Source of the DNA: JAVVHH01 sp963848035
GTDB lineage: Bacteria > Pseudomonadota > Alphaproteobacteria > Acetobacterales > Acetobacteraceae
Direction of reading: 5' to 3'
Assembly: GCA_963848035.1 (NCBI GenBank)
Contig: CAWKCD010000001.1
Coordinates: 558,001 to 622,000, forward strand
Length of the DNA: 64,000 bases
The notes below the pieces were generated by a model. That model made no database searches. It worked only from the letters and a program-made list of their open reading frames with translations, and had not been told where the DNA came from. Position 1 is the stretch's first letter; the number at the start of each line of letters is the position of its first letter. A program made the position numbers and the translations under genes. This document shows, piece by piece, positions 42,846 to 52,463 of this stretch.

Positions 42846-44054
42846 CAGATCACCCCGGCGTCCCGCAGCGCCGCCAGCTTCTCCGCCGAGAACCCCAAGC
42901 TCCCCCCCAAGACCTCATCCGTGTGCTGCCCCAGCATCGGCGGCGGCAGCCGGTAATCCGGCGGCGTCTCCGACAGCCGCACCGGATTGGCGATCACCTT
43001 CACCCCCGCCGCCGACGCCGACATGCGCCATCTCCACCACCACGCCGCGCGCCTGGACGTGCGGATCGGCGAACACCTTCTCCAGCGTGTTGATCGGCCC
43101 GCATCCGATCTTCAGCGCCTCGAGCTTCTCCACCCACCACTCCGTCGCCTGCCCCTGCATCACCGGCGTCAACGTGTCGGTCACCAGCTTGCGGTTCGTC
43201 ACCCGCGCCGCATTCGTGGCGAACCGGCTATCGGTCAGCAGCCCCTCGAGCCCGAAATTCTGGCAGAACCGCGCGAACGTCGGATCGTTGCCGATCGACA
43301 GCACGATGTGCCCGTCCGCCGTCGGGAACACCTGATACGGCACGATGTTCGGATGATCGTTGCCGAGCCGCGCCGGGTTCTCCCCCGTCGCCAGGTAGTT
43401 CATTCCCTGGTTCGCCAGCCACGCCACATGCGTGTCCAGCATCCCGATATCGATCTGCTGCCCCTGCCCCGTCGCCTCCTTGTGCCGCAGCGCCGCCAGC
43501 ACCCCGATGCAGCCATAGAGCCCGGCGAACAGGTCCGCGACCGGGATCCCCACCTTCATCGGCAGCCCCTCCGGCTCCCCGGTCAGGCTCATCACGCCGC
43601 CCATCGCCTGCACCAGCCCATCATATCCCGGCCGCGGCGCATACGGCCCCGTCTGCCCGAACCCGGTGATGCTGCAATAGATCAGCCCCGGGAACTTGGC
43701 GTGCAGCTGCTCGTAGCCGAGCCCGTACCGCGCCAGCGTCCCGACCTTGAAGTTCTCCACTAGGATGTCGCTCTTGGCGATCAGCTGGAGCGCGATCTCC
43801 TGCCCCTCCGGCTTGGCGATATCCAGCGTCACAGACCGCTTGTTCCGGTTCACGCCGACGAAGTAGGCGCTCTCCTTCGTCCCCGGCATGAACGGCGGCG
43901 CGAAGCCGCGCGTATCGTCCCCGCTGCCCGGCTTCTCGACCTTGATGACGTCGGCGCCGAGGTCGGCCAGCATCTGGACGCAGGTGGGCCCGGCCAGCAC
44001 GCGGGTCAGGTCGAACACCGTCAATCCCTTGAGCGGCCCACTGGTTTCACTCAT
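42845..44054 (-). pseudogene. CaiB/BaiF (class III) CoA-transferase, frameshift near C-terminus
   Basis: Second class III CoA-transferase in the window. LKGLTVFDLTRVLAGPTCVQ, LADLGADVIKVEKPGSGDDT, VNRNKRSVTLDIAKPEGQ, DILVENFKVGTLARYGLGYE and YCSITGFGQTGPYAPRPGYD are diagnostic of the formyl-CoA-transferase-like group. The frame breaks near 43020 after VVVEMAH. The corrected end reads ASAAGVKVIANPVRLSETPP...LAALRDAGVI, stopping at 42845. One inserted base explains it. Substrate unknown; the adjacent hydrolase and divergent aldehyde dehydrogenase suggest a small catabolic locus. Confidence 0.87.
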
Positions 44055-44145
44055 TCTAACGCGCTCTCCCGCCCTTGTCCGGGCCAGAGGTTCGGCCCAT
44101 TAAAGGCCGGAGACGTAATCCGTGCCGCCCAGGGAGGCAAACCCG

Positions 44146-45660
44146 ATGCTCGACCAGCCCCACCGTACCCCCGCCGAGCCCACGCTCGACGAGAAGGCGC
44201 TGGCGACTGCCCTCTCGGGCCACCATTACATCGGCGGCCGCTTCGTCCCGCCCCGCTCCGGCAAGAGCTTCGCCGTGGTGAACCCGGCCACCGGCCAGCA
44301 GGTCGGCCAGGCCGCCGAGGGCGACGCCGCCGACGTCGATGCCGCCGTCCAGGAAGCCGACCGCGCGCAGAAGGCCTGGGCCAAGGTCCCCGCCCGCAAG
44401 CGCGGCGCCCTCGTCGGCCAGTGCGCCGCCCTGCTCAACGAGCACAAGGAAGAACTCGCCCGCCTGATCGCGCTCGAGACCGGCAAGGCGCTCCGCACCG
44501 AGAGCCGCGTCGAGGCCGGCGTCGTCGCCGACATCTTCGAGTTCTACGGCGGCCTCGGCGGCGAGCTGAAGGGCGAGACCGTCCCCTTCGCTCCCAACGT
44601 CCTCTCCGTCACCGTCCGCGAACCGCTCGGCGTGGTCGGCGCGATCATCCCGTGGAACGTGCCGATGCTGCTGATGGCGCTCAAGGTCGCCCCGGCGCTC
44701 GTTGCCGGCAACACAGTCGTCGTCAAATCCGCCGAGGAAGCCCCGCTCACCGTGCTCCGCATCTGCGAGCTGCTGAACCGCGTGCTGCCGCCGGGCTGCT
44801 TCAACATGCTCTCCGGCTTCGGCCCCGAATGCGGCGCGCCGCTCGTGGCCCACCCCCTCGTCAAGAAGGTGACCTTCACCGGCTCCGTCGAAGTCGGCCG
44901 CATCGTCGCCAAGGGCGCCGCCGAGAAGCTCGTCCCGGTCACGCTCGAACTCGGCGGCAAGAGCCCGATGATCGTCTTCGCCGACTGCGATTTCGAGAAG
45001 ACCGTCATGGGCGCCATCACCTCGATGCGCTTCACCCGCCAGGGCCAGAGCTGCACCGCCGCCAGCCGCATCTACGTCGAACGCCCGATCTTCGACCGCT
45101 TCGTCACCGCGCTCGCCGCCAAGGTCGACGCCATGGTCATGGGCGACCCGCTCGACGAGAAGACCGACATCGGCACCATCATCAGCACCGACCAGTTCGA
45201 CAAGGTGAAAACCTTCATCGACGAAGGCCTCGCCACATCGGGCGCCACCGGCCGCGCCTGCAGCGCCATGCCCACCGACCCGGCGCTCAAGAAGGGCTTG
45301 TTCATCCGCCCCCACATCTTCACCAACCTCCCCAACGAGAGCCGTCTCGTCCAGGAGGAGATCTTCGGCCCGGTCACCTGCATCTTCCCGTTCGACGACG
45401 CCGAGACCGTCCTCGCCCAAGCCAACGGCACCGAATACGGCCTCGCCGCCTCGCTCTGGACCAACAACCTCACCGTCGGCCTCGACCTCGCCCACCGGCT
45501 CGAGGCCGGTCTCGTCCAGATCAACCAGAACCTCGTCGTGCAGGCCAACCTGTCCTATGGCGGCGTCAAGAGCAGCGGCTTGGGCAAGGAAGCCAGCCTG
45601 GAATCCATGCTCGAGCACTTCATGCATAAAAAGACCATCATGGTGAACTACGCCCCCTGA
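44146..45660 (+). CDS. NAD(P)-dependent aldehyde dehydrogenase
   Basis: A 504-residue ALDH-superfamily enzyme oxidising an aldehyde to the acid. Conserved elements: IIPWNVPMLLMALKVAPALV, VTFTGSVEVG, the base Glu in TLELGGKSPMIVFADCD, the catalytic Cys in TRQGQSCTAASRIYVE, QEEIFGPV and NGTEYGLAASLWTNN. AGGGAGG (131 region) lies 8-9 nt before ATG 44146. Similar to broad-range or betaine-aldehyde-type enzymes; substrate cannot be set. Divergent from the CoA-transferase. Confidence 0.92.
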   Translation: MLDQPHRTPAEPTLDEKALATALSGHHYIGGRFVPPRSGKSFAVVNPATGQQVGQAAEGDAADVDAAVQEADRAQKAWAKVPARKRGALVGQCAALLNEHKEELARLIALETGKALRTESRVEAGVVADIFEFYGGLGGELKGETVPFAPNVLSVTVREPLGVVGAIIPWNVPMLLMALKVAPALVAGNTVVVKSAEEAPLTVLRICELLNRVLPPGCFNMLSGFGPECGAPLVAHPLVKKVTFTGSVEVGRIVAKGAAEKLVPVTLELGGKSPMIVFADCDFEKTVMGAITSMRFTRQGQSCTAASRIYVERPIFDRFVTALAAKVDAMVMGDPLDEKTDIGTIISTDQFDKVKTFIDEGLATSGATGRACSAMPTDPALKKGLFIRPHIFTNLPNESRLVQEEIFGPVTCIFPFDDAETVLAQANGTEYGLAASLWTNNLTVGLDLAHRLEAGLVQINQNLVVQANLSYGGVKSSGLGKEASLESMLEHFMHKKTIMVNYAP

Positions 45661-45739
45661 GCACGCGGCCCTTACGTCGCCATAGTTCTGGACCCATTCT
45701 TGTGTCACCGACTTGCAAGGCAGGCCCTCCCCGATCGAC

Positions 45740-46711
45740 ATGGCGAAATCTGAATCCACGATCCCGTCCAACCTCCTCCCGAAGCCGGACGACTACCGCT
45801 TCGATCTCGAGCTCGTGCTGCGCTCGGTCGTCGCCCTGCGCGCGCACGTGCCGGACGACGCCTTCACCGCCGTCACGCTCGGGACCGAGCGCGCTGGGTC
45901 GGCCGTGCATTTCCAGCGCGGCCTGTTCCTGACCATCGGCTACCTGATCACCGAAGCCGAGACCATTTGGCTCACCACCTCGGACGGCCGCGCCATCCCC
46001 GGTCACGCCACCGCCTATGACCAGGAGACCGGCTTCGGCCTGGTCCAGGCGCTCGGCTCGGTCGATCTGCCGGTGCTCCCCCTCGGCGACAGCACCAAGG
46101 CCCGGCCCGGCGACGCCGTGATCTTCGCCGCCGCTGGCGGCCGCAAGCAATCCATCGCCACCCGCGTCGCCGGGCGGCAGGAATTCGCCGGATACTGGGA
46201 ATACGTCCTCGACGACGCGATCTTCACCACCCCGGCCCACCCGTTCTGGGGCGGCGGCGCGCTCATCGCCGACAACGGCAAGCTGATCGGCGTCGGCAGC
46301 CTCGTGCTGCAGCAGGGTAACGACACCGGCAAGCGGCAGGACATGAACATGGTCGTGCCCACCGAGCTCCTACCGCCCATCCTCGACGACCTCATGATGT
46401 ACGGCCGCGTCAACCGCCCCCCGCGCCCCTGGCTCGGCCTCTATGCGATGGAAGACGACGAGGCGCTGGTCGTCGGCGGCCTCGCCGACAACGGCCCGGC
46501 CGACAAGGCCGGCATCCGCACCGGCGACCGCATCCTGGCGATCAACGGCGCCGAAGTGCCCGACCTGGCCGGGCTCTGGCGCGCGGTCTGGGCCTCCGGC
46601 CCCGCCGGCACCCCCGTCCAGGTCAGCCTCGGCCGCGGCAACCGCAACACCTCGATCATCATCCCCAGCGTCGACCGCGCTGCCGTCCTGAAGTCACCCC
46701 GGCTTCACTGA
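45740..46711 (+). CDS. Trypsin-like (S1C) protease homologue lacking catalytic residues, with PDZ domain
   Basis: A 323-residue protein with the DegP-like order: a protease-fold region then PDZ (PWLGLYAMEDDEALVVGGLA, DKAGIRTGDRILAINGAEVP, VQVSLGRGNRNTSIII). In the fold the usual His motif is replaced (FLTIGYLITEAETIWLTT), and the serine loop reads HPFWGGGALIADNGKLIGVG instead of a GNSGGP-type loop. So the triad is apparently lost while the fold and Asp-like DQETGFGLVQ remain. There is no signal peptide. ATG 45740 was chosen; TTG 45713 is an alternative. Possibly a scaffold or peptide-binding protein. Confidence 0.75.
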   Translation: MAKSESTIPSNLLPKPDDYRFDLELVLRSVVALRAHVPDDAFTAVTLGTERAGSAVHFQRGLFLTIGYLITEAETIWLTTSDGRAIPGHATAYDQETGFGLVQALGSVDLPVLPLGDSTKARPGDAVIFAAAGGRKQSIATRVAGRQEFAGYWEYVLDDAIFTTPAHPFWGGGALIADNGKLIGVGSLVLQQGNDTGKRQDMNMVVPTELLPPILDDLMMYGRVNRPPRPWLGLYAMEDDEALVVGGLADNGPADKAGIRTGDRILAINGAEVPDLAGLWRAVWASGPAGTPVQVSLGRGNRNTSIIIPSVDRAAVLKSPRLH

Positions 46712-46739
46712 CACCGGTCATGCCGCTCTCCCTCAAATG

Positions 46740-46771
46740 CCTCTCCCGGCGTGAGAGGGTCGGGTGAGGGC
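46740..46771. repeat. REP-like palindromic intergenic sequence
   Basis: CCTCTC (46740-46745) and GAGAGG (46753-46758) form a stem, followed by GTCGGGTGAGGGCGG. A related GGGAGGG-CCGGGT-GGGT string occurs at 34305-34325. The acylase GTG start lies inside it. Probably a member of a dispersed repeat family. Confidence 0.4.
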
Positions 46772-49038
46772 GGTCCGGCGCTGGGTTCGCCGTGCCCTCC
46801 TCGGCATCCTCCTCCTCGTCCTGCTCGCCGCCGCCGGCGTCGCCGGCGTGATCTGGTGGTCCATCCCGGCCCATGATCTCCAGGCGACCATCCCCTTCCT
46901 CTCCGCCCCGGTCGCCATCACCCTCGACGCCGACGGCATCCCCTTCATCACCGCCAGGACCGATCAGGACGCCGCCGCCGCCCTCGGCTTCATGCATGCG
47001 CGCGACCGGCTGTTCCAGATGGACCTCATGCGCCGCGCCGCCTCCGGCCGCATCTCCGAAATCGCCGGCGCCCCCACGCTCCGGCTCGACCGCACCATGC
47101 GCATCCTCGGCCTGCAGCGCCGTGCCGAGGCCGAAGCCGCCCACCTCGACCCCGAAACCAGGACCCTGCTCGAAGCCTACGCGCGCGGCGTCAACGCCTG
47201 GATCGACCGGCGCGGCCGCTTCGCCGCCCCCGAATTCATCGTCCTCGGCCGGCCCCAACCCTGGTCAGTGGTCGACTCGCTGCTCTGGGGCAAGACCATG
47301 GCGCTCTACCTCGCCGGCAACTGGCGCAGCGAGCTGGACCGCGCCGCGCCTCGCCCTGCGCCTCTCCAGCGCCGTCGAACGCGCGCTCTGGCCCGACCGC
47401 GCCGACACGCCGAAGCCCGACGCCGCCCTGGCCAACACGCGTCTCGCCGAGCTGGTCCCCGCCTTCCCCGCCCCCTTCACCTTGCCCGACACCGCCAGCA
47501 ACGAATGGGCCGTCGACGGCAGCCATAGCGCGACCGGCGCGCCGCTCCTCGCCGGCGACCCGCATCTGGCGCTCGGCTTCCCCAGCATCTGGTACCTCGC
47601 CCGCATCCAGACTCCGGATCACGTCCTGGCCGGCGCCACCGCCCCCGGCGTCCCGTTCCTCGTCATCGGCCATAACGGCCGCATCGCCTGGAGCTTCACC
47701 ACCACCGGCGCCGACACGCAGGACATCTTCGTCGAGACCCCGGTCGGCAACGACCGCTACGCCACGCCCGATGGCCCCAAGCCGTTCGTCACCCACGAGG
47801 AACGCATCCGCGTCCGGGGCGCGCCCGACGACGTGCTCACCGTCCGCGAGACCCGGCACGGCCCGGTGCTGTCCGACGTCACCCCGGTCCCCGGCCCTGT
47901 CCTCGCGGTCGCCATGGCCGCGCTCGAAGCGCCCGACACCGCAGCCGCCGGGCTGCTGGCGCTCAACCACGCCACCACGCTCGACGAGGCCGGCGCGGCC
48001 TCCGCGATGATCAGCGCGCCGGTGCAGAACCTCCTCGCCGCCGACCACGACCGCATCGGCCTCTTCACCACCGGCCGCGTCCCCCGCCGCCGCGCCGGCG
48101 ACGGCTCCGTCCCCGTCGACGGCGCCGACGGCCAGCATGACTGGACCGGCTTCGCCGCCGGCCCCGAACTGCCGCGCATCGTCGCCCCCGCCAGCGGCCG
48201 GCTGGTCAACGCCAACGAACGCACCGCGCCGCCCGATTTCCCCGTCGACATGGGCGCGACCGCCTTCGGCGACTGGCGCGCCCGCCGCATCCGCGCCCTG
48301 CTGGACGGCCGCGCCCAGCACGACGCCGCAGGCTTCGCCGCCATGCAGGTCGACGTGACCAGCGCCTTCGCCGGGCAGATCCTGCCCGCCCTGCTGGCCA
48401 CCAGGCCCTCGGACGAAGCCAGCCAGCAGGCGCTCGACCGCCTGCGCAACTGGAACGGCGCCATGGGCATCGACCGGCCCGAGCCGCTCCTGTTCAACGC
48501 CTGGGTCCGCCGCTTCCACGCCGACATGATGGAGCAGCTCGCCCTCGCCACCGCCCCCATCGGCCCCGTCATCGACGTGGTCGGCACGGCGCTCTCGCCC
48601 GGCGGCGAGGCCCTCTGCGGCGGCGATTGCGCGCCCCTGCTCGCCCGCAGCCTGTCCGAGGCCGCCAAAGCCCTCGGCACCGACCCGCCCAGCTGGGGCA
48701 GCGTCCACGAGACGCACTTCGCCCACCCGCTCCTCGGCCAGCTCCCGCTGATCGGCGACCTCTTCGCCTGGCGCATCGCCCAACCCGGCGACGACAGCAC
48801 CATCTTCCGCGGCGGCCCGCTCCCGTCCAGCTGGCGCTCCGTCCACGGGCCCGGCTATCGCGGCGTCTACGACCTCGCCGATCTCGACGACAGCCTCTTC
48901 GCCATCGCCCCCGGCCAATCCGGCAACCCCTTCAGCCCCGACGCCGGCTCCACCATGCAGCGCTGGCGCGACGGCCTGCCGATCCGCCTCGGCGCCCAAC
49001 CCGCCGTCCCGAACGGCAAGATCGCCCTCATGCCATGA
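46764..49038 (+). pseudogene. Penicillin-acylase (penicillin amidase) family protein, one frameshift
   Basis: Ntn-hydrolase family (S45) with an N-terminal membrane anchor (LLGILLLVLLAAAGVAGVIW). Alpha-chain region: ITLDADGIPFITARTDQDAA, FMHARDRLFQMDLMRRAASG. The autocatalytic Ser starting the beta chain is in DTASNEWAVDGSHS. Later PVNANER-type block appears as GRLVNANERTAPP, and ends with GPLPSSWRSVHGPGYRGVYD. The frame changes near 47343 (ELDRA to RLALRLSS); one inserted base explains it. Members hydrolyse amides such as acyl-homoserine lactones or beta-lactam side chains; substrate undetermined. Starts at GTG 46764. Confidence 0.87.
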
Positions 49039-49105
49039 ACAAATGTAATCGGACGTTGACCCAGAGTCGGGCTTCACCGAACATGGGGCTCGGAACCAAT
49101 TGCCG

Positions 49106-49881
49106 ATGACGTATAAGCCACCCCGACGGCCCCAATTCTTTTACACGACCGCCCCGCTCCCGTGCCCCTATGTCACGGGACGAACCGAGCGCAAGGTCGT
49201 CACCGAGATCACCGGCCCCGACGCCGAGAGCCTGCACGACCGCCTGTCACGCGCCGGCTTCCGCCGCAGCCACAACATCGCCTACGCCCCGGTCTGCCCC
49301 AACTGCCAGTCCTGCGTGCCGATCCGCATCCCCGTCGCCCTGTTCGAGCCCGACCGCGGCCTGCGCCGCATCGCCCGCTACAACGCCTCGGTCGAAGCCT
49401 ACGACGTCCCGTCCCGCGCCACCGCCGAACAGTTCCAGCTCTTCCAGCGCTACCAGCAGCGCCGCCACGGCGACGGCGACATGGCCACGATGAGCTTCTA
49501 CGACTTCCGCGCCATGGTCGAAGACACGCCGATCGAGACCTTCATCACCGAGTTCCGCGTCGCCGACCGCCTCGTCGGCGGCTGCCTACCGACCGCCTTG
49601 GCGACGGCCTCTCCGCCGTCTACAGCTTCTTCGCCCCGGAATACGACCGCCAATCCCTCGGAACCTACGCCATCCTCTGGCTGATCCGCCGCGCCCGCGA
49701 GGAAGGCCTGCCCTACGTCTATCTCGGCTACTGGGTCCCCGAGAGCCGCAAGATGGCCTACAAAGCCCGCTTCCGCCCCTGCGAGATCCTCGTTGGCGGC
49801 ACCTGGCGCATGCTCACCGACGTCGAAGTCAATGAAGCCGGCGGCGCCAGCCCGGTCCTGATCCAGGAAACCGCCGGCTAG
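49106..49881 (+). pseudogene. bpt: Aspartate/glutamate leucyltransferase Bpt, one frameshift
   Basis: N-end-rule leucyl-tRNA-protein transferase, targeting proteins with N-terminal Asp/Glu for ClpS-ClpAP. Hallmarks: RRPQFFYTTAPLPCPYVTGR, CPNCQSCVPIRIPV and RRIARYN in the N-terminal part, then TDRLGDGLSAVYSFFAPEYD and YVYLGYWVPESRKMAYKARF in a second frame. The shift near 49590 (GGCL to TDRL) fits one missing base. ATG 49106 gives MTYKPPRRPQ; a TTG at 49100 is also in frame. Confidence 0.88.
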
Positions 49882-49893
49882 AACGCTGCCGCC

Positions 49894-51261
49894 CTACCGC
49901 ATCCAGTAGATCCGCAGCCCTTCGTTCAACAGCGTCCCGAACCCGGCCAGCGCGAACCCGACCAAGCCGAAATCATACGCCCGTCGCCAGGCCGGGCGCG
50001 GCGCCGTCAAACCCGCGAACACCGGCACCAGGCAGATCAGAACCGGAACGAAATACCGTCCCTGCACGCCGCGCACGATCGGCATCTGATAGCTCGAGCA
50101 GGTCACGTAGAGCGCCAGGAAGATCACGAACACCATCCCGGCCGCCGCGGCGGCGAATGCCGCCCGCAAGCCGCGCGGCAACGAGAACGGGCTCGCCAGG
50201 TCGACCCGCACCGCCAGCACGAACATCGCCAGCGCCGCGGTGTACACCCAATCCGCCAGCGGCGCCGTCAGCCCGGCTGGCCCCGCTCCCCAGCCCAACT
50301 CGCCGACCATGCTGATCAGGAAGTATCGCCCCCGCTCGTAGAACGTCTGCGGAATGATCTCGTAGCTGGACTGCAGGAACGCCATCACCTTCGTGGCGAC
50401 CGGAACCTGGTCGTCGGCGCAGGCATCCGTCACCGTCGAGGTCAGGATCAACAGCGTCCAGCAGGCCGAGAGCGCGACAGCCCCGGCGACGAGCGCCGCG
50501 GCGAACCAGGCCCGGCGCCCTCGTGCCCATGCCAATACCGGTAGGGTCAGCGCCGCCGCCGGCGGCCGGACCGGACAGATGACCAGGAAGGCCGCCGCCA
50601 TCCCCAAATCGCGCCACCGCCGCGCCCGCCCCCCCGGCTCCCCCGCCCGACAGACCAGGCTGATGATCGCGAGCACCAGCGCATAGTAGATCGGATCCGG
50701 CGAGTTCGACGCGAGATGCAGCAGCGTCTTCGGCAGGAACAACAGCAGCAGCACCACCGCGCTCGGCAAACTCCCCGCCGCCAGAACCCAGAATGCGAGA
50801 CCGATCGCGGTCAGCCCATTGAACTCACGCGCCCAGAAGATCGTGCTTTCGACGCTGAGCCCCAGCGACGTGCCGAGCCAGATCGCCACCGTCTGCGGCA
50901 GGTAGATCAGCGGGAAATAGGTGACCGCCGCGGCCATGGACGGCGCGAACGTGTCCTCGCCCGACCACCCTGCCGCCCGCCCCGCGGCATCCGGCCCGAG
51001 CGACCGCCGCAGCGGTCCCTCCAGCGGCCATTGGCTGAGCGCCGGCAGCTCTTGCTGCACGTAAAGCTGCAGTCCGGTATCGATCGATCCGCCGGAATGC
51101 ACGCCCGGTCTGGACTCCGGCCAGATCTCGCCCCGGGCCAGCATGTACGCGCGCTCGAAATGATCGATGTCGTCGGGCGCGTGGAACGGGATGAACACCA
51201 GGTTCAGCGCCGTGATCAGCGCGGCGAGCACACAAGCGAGGGCCGCGAGCGACCCCTTCAT
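49894..51261 (-). CDS. DUF2142-type polytopic membrane protein
   Basis: A 455-residue protein with about ten TM segments (for example LAALACVLAALITALNLVFI, LPSAVVLLLLFLPKTLLHLA, AALVAGAVALSACWTLLIL). Family marks: PDDIDHFERAYMLARGEI near the N-terminus, SNSPDPIYYALVLAIISLV, and VRGVQGRYFVPVLICLVPVF. DUF2142 proteins resemble GT-C glycosyltransferases and occur in surface-polysaccharide loci. It is close to the glycosyltransferase cluster but separated by the LpxR-like gene, tRNA-Ser and others. Confidence 0.8.
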   Translation of the reverse strand: MKGSLAALACVLAALITALNLVFIPFHAPDDIDHFERAYMLARGEIWPESRPGVHSGGSIDTGLQLYVQQELPALSQWPLEGPLRRSLGPDAAGRAAGWSGEDTFAPSMAAAVTYFPLIYLPQTVAIWLGTSLGLSVESTIFWAREFNGLTAIGLAFWVLAAGSLPSAVVLLLLFLPKTLLHLASNSPDPIYYALVLAIISLVCRAGEPGGRARRWRDLGMAAAFLVICPVRPPAAALTLPVLAWARGRRAWFAAALVAGAVALSACWTLLILTSTVTDACADDQVPVATKVMAFLQSSYEIIPQTFYERGRYFLISMVGELGWGAGPAGLTAPLADWVYTAALAMFVLAVRVDLASPFSLPRGLRAAFAAAAAGMVFVIFLALYVTCSSYQMPIVRGVQGRYFVPVLICLVPVFAGLTAPRPAWRRAYDFGLVGFALAGFGTLLNEGLRIYWMR

Positions 51262-51275
51262 CGTCTATCGGTCGT

Positions 51276-52271
51276 TCAGAACCGGACGGAGGCCGAGAGC
51301 GACCCGAAATTGAACAGCCCGGACCGCTGACGGTTGAACTCCGGCGTCTGGAACACCTGCACGTAGGTCACCCGCACGCCGCCGAACATCACAGCCGCTC
51401 CGGCCTCCGCCTCGCCCACCAGACCCCGGTGGCCGACGCTGCGGCTGTTGTTGAACGCGGTCCCATCCAGGAACAGATCCCGCGCCACCGCCTGCCCGTT
51501 GCCGCCCGCGAACACGTACCACGCGAACGGACGCGTCGGCGTATACGCATCACCGCCCGAGAAGCCCGGCTGTATCCGCGGCACGCCGAAATCGCTGTCG
51601 AGCCCCTGCCCGAGCCGGAACACGAACCCCGCCTGCGCATAGTCCCGCACCGTCCCGACGCCCACCGTCAACGCCGGCAGCACGTCTGTCTCGAGCCCGC
51701 CCAACCGCGCCACCGGCAGCCGATAGGTCCGCTCTGCGAGGAACTGGAACGTCGGTTCGTTCGGCAGCTGCGAACCCCACCCCTTCGTCGAAGGATCGCC
51801 GATGATGCTGTGGAACCCGTTCTGCACCTCGCGCCCCAGCGCCGCCGAGCCCACCACGCCCAGGCTCACGCCCAGCACGCTGCGCGAATTGTCCTTGTCC
51901 GTCAGCAGCTGCACGTCGCCCCGCAGCCATCCCGCATAGGGCCGGTCGCGCGGATCGGGCGGATTGATCTGCGTATTGTGCGGCGTGAAGATCGACTGGC
52001 TGATATTGAAGCTCACCCGCTGCACGCCGTCGCCCCACACGACATGCCCGAGGTTCCCCAGGAAATCCGGCACCCCGGTGGTGCCCGTCGTGTACCCGAG
52101 CCGCAGACCGCTGGTGTAGTACTCGTCCGTCGTGCCTTTGCGCGTGGAGACGGCGTCGTTCTCGACCTGGAAGGTGAAGATCCCATGCGGATCTTGCGGC
52201 GGTTCGGCGATCGCGGCGCCCCCCATGGTCAGCGCCCCTACCACCGTCGCTACCCCAACCAGACTCCGCAT
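51276..52271 (-). CDS. LpxR/DUF2219 family outer-membrane protein
   Basis: Predicted outer-membrane beta-barrel related to lipid A 3'-O-deacylase LpxR. Signal peptide MRSLVGVATVVGALTMGG ending AIA-E. Conserved stretches: GIFTFQVENDAVSTRKGTTD and YYTSGLRLGYTTG, RDRPYAGWLRGDVQLLTDK, QNGFHSIIGDPSTKGWGSQL, and the terminal aromatic strand LSASVRF. ATG 52271 preferred over 52289 because the signal peptide then starts normally. Could remodel lipid A at the cell surface. Confidence 0.85.
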   Translation of the reverse strand: MRSLVGVATVVGALTMGGAAIAEPPQDPHGIFTFQVENDAVSTRKGTTDEYYTSGLRLGYTTGTTGVPDFLGNLGHVVWGDGVQRVSFNISQSIFTPHNTQINPPDPRDRPYAGWLRGDVQLLTDKDNSRSVLGVSLGVVGSAALGREVQNGFHSIIGDPSTKGWGSQLPNEPTFQFLAERTYRLPVARLGGLETDVLPALTVGVGTVRDYAQAGFVFRLGQGLDSDFGVPRIQPGFSGGDAYTPTRPFAWYVFAGGNGQAVARDLFLDGTAFNNSRSVGHRGLVGEAEAGAAVMFGGVRVTYVQVFQTPEFNRQRSGLFNFGSLSASVRF

Positions 52272-52369
52272 TCGCGATCCTATAGCCACGCTCCCCCTCT
52301 ACCCACTTGCCGCCCCCAGCGAAACCCCTCTTTGCATTACCCCGCCCAGTGTTGGTAGGAGGTCGCCAA

Positions 52370-52459
52370 GGATGGGTGGCCGAGCGGTTTAAGGCAGCGG
52401 TCTTGAAAACCGCCGTGCGGGCAACCGTACCGTGGGTTCGAATCCCACCCCATCCGCCA
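52370..52459 (+). tRNA. tRNA-Ser (TGA)
   Basis: A 90-nt class II tRNA: acceptor GGATGGG/CCCATCC, anticodon loop CTTGAAA in stem GCGGT/ACCGC (anticodon TGA), long variable arm (CGTGCGGGCAACCGTACCG region), T-arm GTGGG-TTCGAAT-CCCAC, discriminator G and encoded CCA (52457-52459). Confidence 0.95.
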
Positions 52460-52463
52460 CCGC

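Noticed and set aside
44056..45771. 571-codon antisense frame opposite the aldehyde dehydrogenase
   Set aside because: Asp/Gly/Glu/Ala-rich mirror of the ALDH gene; no start signal and no family motif.
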